DNA from: Zygnema cylindricum
Lineage: Eukaryota; Streptophyta; Zygnematophyceae; Zygnematales; Zygnemataceae
Assembly (NCBI GenBank): GCA_037447655.1
Contig: JBBHKE010001583.1
Span: 38,394-102,393, forward strand
Length of the DNA stretch: 64,000 nt
Direction of reading: 5' to 3'
Shown here: positions 62,009 to 64,000 of the stretch, in pieces
Position numbering within the stretch: the stretch's first letter is position 1
Layout: each line of letters starts with the position of its first letter
The notes under the pieces: generated by a model
What the model was told of the DNA's origin: nothing
Databases searched by the model: none
Seen by the model: only the letters and a program-made list of their open reading frames with translations
Program-made: the position numbers and the translations under genes

Positions 62009-63890
62009 CCGTCCTCAAGTGAGATTCCAAGATGGCCTTGACGAGAGGCGCATGGTCGACTGGGCGGAACGCAATCGGCAACGAATGAAAGAGATGCTGG
62101 CGACGATTGTAGAGGAATCCGATATCACATGTCGGTTTTCGGATTTGTGTCCAAACCAATAAAGATCGAATGGCACTCTAGTGAAATTATAAAAGATTCC
62201 ATTAAAAAAGCAGGGAACAAAATAGTATAAACGAAACTGAAAAACCAAACGAGGGTAGAAGCAAATTTAAACAATGAACTTAAGTTAAGCAGGGTGGAAA
62301 TCATTGTATTCATGTTATCGTCGGTGGAAGCGAACTAAAAAATAATAGTGATTTAATGTTCAACAAATATGCTTTGCCCTAAGCTATCAAAAGGTTAAAA
62401 TACACAAACTGATACTTAGGTGTGGCTAGTTGAAGTGACCTTTTTACACACTTTTTCTTTCACCTACTAGATCTATCCATCTATTGGCGTCATATCTTGT
62501 TTGACCAGTTAGATCTACCTATATATTGGTTATAATAGACTCAAACAAAGTGCAATTTGTTTAATAACCTTCCATTTATGATGTCGCCTAAAATGAGCAT
62601 CAAAATTCAAATTTGTCGATGAGAGCTCTACGAGCCCTCTCGATAATTCCACATTATAATTGCCACGATGCCTTTTCAACAATCCTCTGCAATCTCCATT
62701 AACATCAGATTCCTTGTTCCAAATTGTTTTTTTTATAAAACAGACATGATAGTTGTCAAACATTATAGAAAGCTAGTGCCTTGAAGTTTTATAACTAAAC
62801 ATTGTTTTGAGATTTCTAACAAACTATCAAAAGGTTCCTCCAAGTGACACTTTCACACATGTTATTTTTACCCAACAAGATCTTTCCATTTTTTGTGTTA
62901 TGACCTATTTAATCAACTATATCTACTCACATAGTGGTCATAACATTGTAGAATAAAGTGTAAATATGTGAGATATGATAACGTTGAGCATTTTAATCCA
63001 AATTTATTAATGAGACTACTTTCGAGACTTCTTGAAAACCATTTCGACAGTTCCACGCCATAAAGATTACCGAAATTTATTCAACTATCTAATTAAAGAT
63101 TCTGACATATCTAAATTTCATTCGGGTTACCATGATCTTAATTTGTGATGTCATTTATGATTATCTAAGAGTGGCCATTTTTTCTGGTAAGTCGATGGTT
63201 TTGTCTGATTTTTTTCACCTAGTCCGCTTACTCATCAAATTGTTGAAGCGTCTTCTATAATGTTACTTGGTAAGTCAATTGTTGAGCACATCTCTTGCTC
63301 ATTAATTGACCCTATACTAGTCTCACGCTATGAGGGGCATAACAATATGGCGATGTTACACTTGTAAAATTTTATCAATAAATGTTTCTAGATGGCCTAC
63401 GATTTTGGTGAGAAGCATCTTTCAAATGCATTTAATGGTTGTTTTTATGGAGTTTGTGAAAATCAAACTTGATAAAAGACGTTGTCTTATTACTTTAACA
63501 TTGGATGAAGCGATAACGGATGAGTTGAGTAGTTGTATGATGCTACATTTTTAATTTGCCGCATTAGTCTAGTCAAATGCTTTGGGACCATACGTTGCAT
63601 GATTTTTTTCGACGAAAAAGGGGGAGAGGAAAGGGGTTGGAAGTGAAAAAAGAAGGAAAGGGAGAAAATTAGGCATTGAGAAGAGTAAGTGGACAATTGT
63701 GAACATCTATTATGGGTTTTTTATTTTCTTCTTTTTTACCAATTTTAGGATAAAATTTTGATATTTTCATTTTTAAATTAGAAAAAAAATAATAATAAAA
63801 GAATAAAATGGAGTTATTTGTTAATCTTATATAGGGAATTGCTGAAGATTGACAAATCCTCCACATAAAAAACAATAAATATCACCCCAT
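62009..63890. other. AT-rich intergenic DNA with a diverged tandem repeat
   Basis: The first 150 bases are the probable 5' leader and promoter of the minus-strand LRR-SAPS gene. From about 62381 a unit starting GCTATCAAAAGGTT and containing AGATCT-TCCAT and GGT(T/C)ATAA recurs at about 62824 in diverged form, a period near 440 bases. No protein family is recognised in the remaining frames. Confidence 0.4.
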
Positions 63891-63894
63891 TATC

Positions 63895-64000
63895 GGGTTT
63901 TTTAGGGTTTTTTAGGGTTTTTTAGGGTTTTTAGGGTTTTTTTAGGGTTTTTTTGGGTTTTTTAGGGTTTTTTAGGGTTTTTTTAGGGTTTTTTAGGGTT
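63895..64000 (+). repeat. Telomere-like T(4-7)AGGG array reaching the window end
   Basis: About twelve units of TTTTTTAGGG with variable T number (and one TTTTTTTGGG) on the plus strand. The unit resembles plant TTTAGGG with extra T residues. The array continues to base 64000, so its full length is not visible. Confidence 0.9.

Noticed and set aside
61926-62162. Plus-strand frame with a helical-looking sequence (VDWAERNRQRMKEMLATI)
   Set aside because: It overlaps the start exon and probable 5' leader of the minus-strand LRR-SAPS gene. No splice partner or family was recognised, and the minus-strand model is better supported.
63895-64000. Treating the T(n)AGGG array as a chromosome end
   Set aside because: The array is short, imperfect and cut by the window edge, and similar strings occur internally.

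Overview
The window is a eukaryotic nuclear segment from the green-plant lineage. The evidence is spliced genes with many GT-AG introns and families typical of streptophytes: an SUA/RBM5-type splicing factor, an NFD4-type nodulin-like MFS transporter, a plant L18a-like membrane domain and a plant TIM-barrel amidohydrolase. It also has TTTAGGG-like arrays and many decayed non-LTR retrotransposons and simple repeats. Small exons in long introns and the very long CT/GA tracts would suit a streptophyte alga or an early-diverging land plant, but the sequence alone does not name the species.

Layout. 1-450: 3' end of a LINE. 2.1-4.5 kb (-): a four-exon gene model joining an acidic Ser-rich N-terminus, an NDR-family N-terminal exon and an L18a-like two-helix membrane domain. 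4.5-12.6 kb: repeat-derived DNA with a heavily decayed LINE (8-10.8 kb). 12.6-24.4 kb (-): a 13-exon SUA/RBM5-like RNA-binding protein (RRM, RanBP2 zinc finger, RRM, OCRE, G-patch). 26.3-29.1 kb: two LINE copies meeting head to head. 30.6-36.0 kb (+): nodulin-like MFS transporter with an apparent frameshift in exon 1. 36.6-38.6 kb (-): another LINE. 39.9-48.2 kb (-): an intact 11-exon amidohydrolase with a transit-peptide-like leader. 50.0-50.4 kb (+): remnant of a C5-cytosine DNA methyltransferase of the kind carried by some retrotransposons, followed by about 900 bp of pure pyrimidine. 53.9-62.0 kb (-): a ten-exon gene whose joined reading frame fuses RNI-type leucine-rich repeats to the C-terminal half of a SAPS domain (PP6 regulatory subunit). 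62-64 kb: AT-rich diverged repeats ending in a telomere-like array.

The genes do not form a pathway. The most notable items are the LRR-SAPS fusion, the NDR/L18a chimera, the methyltransferase remnant, a tandem duplication that copies a splice acceptor in the transporter gene, the G-patch exon invaded by a purine tract, and a LINE family marked by a small 3'-terminal hairpin. Exon borders were placed by eye from splice signals, codon phase and family resemblance; no alignment was run.
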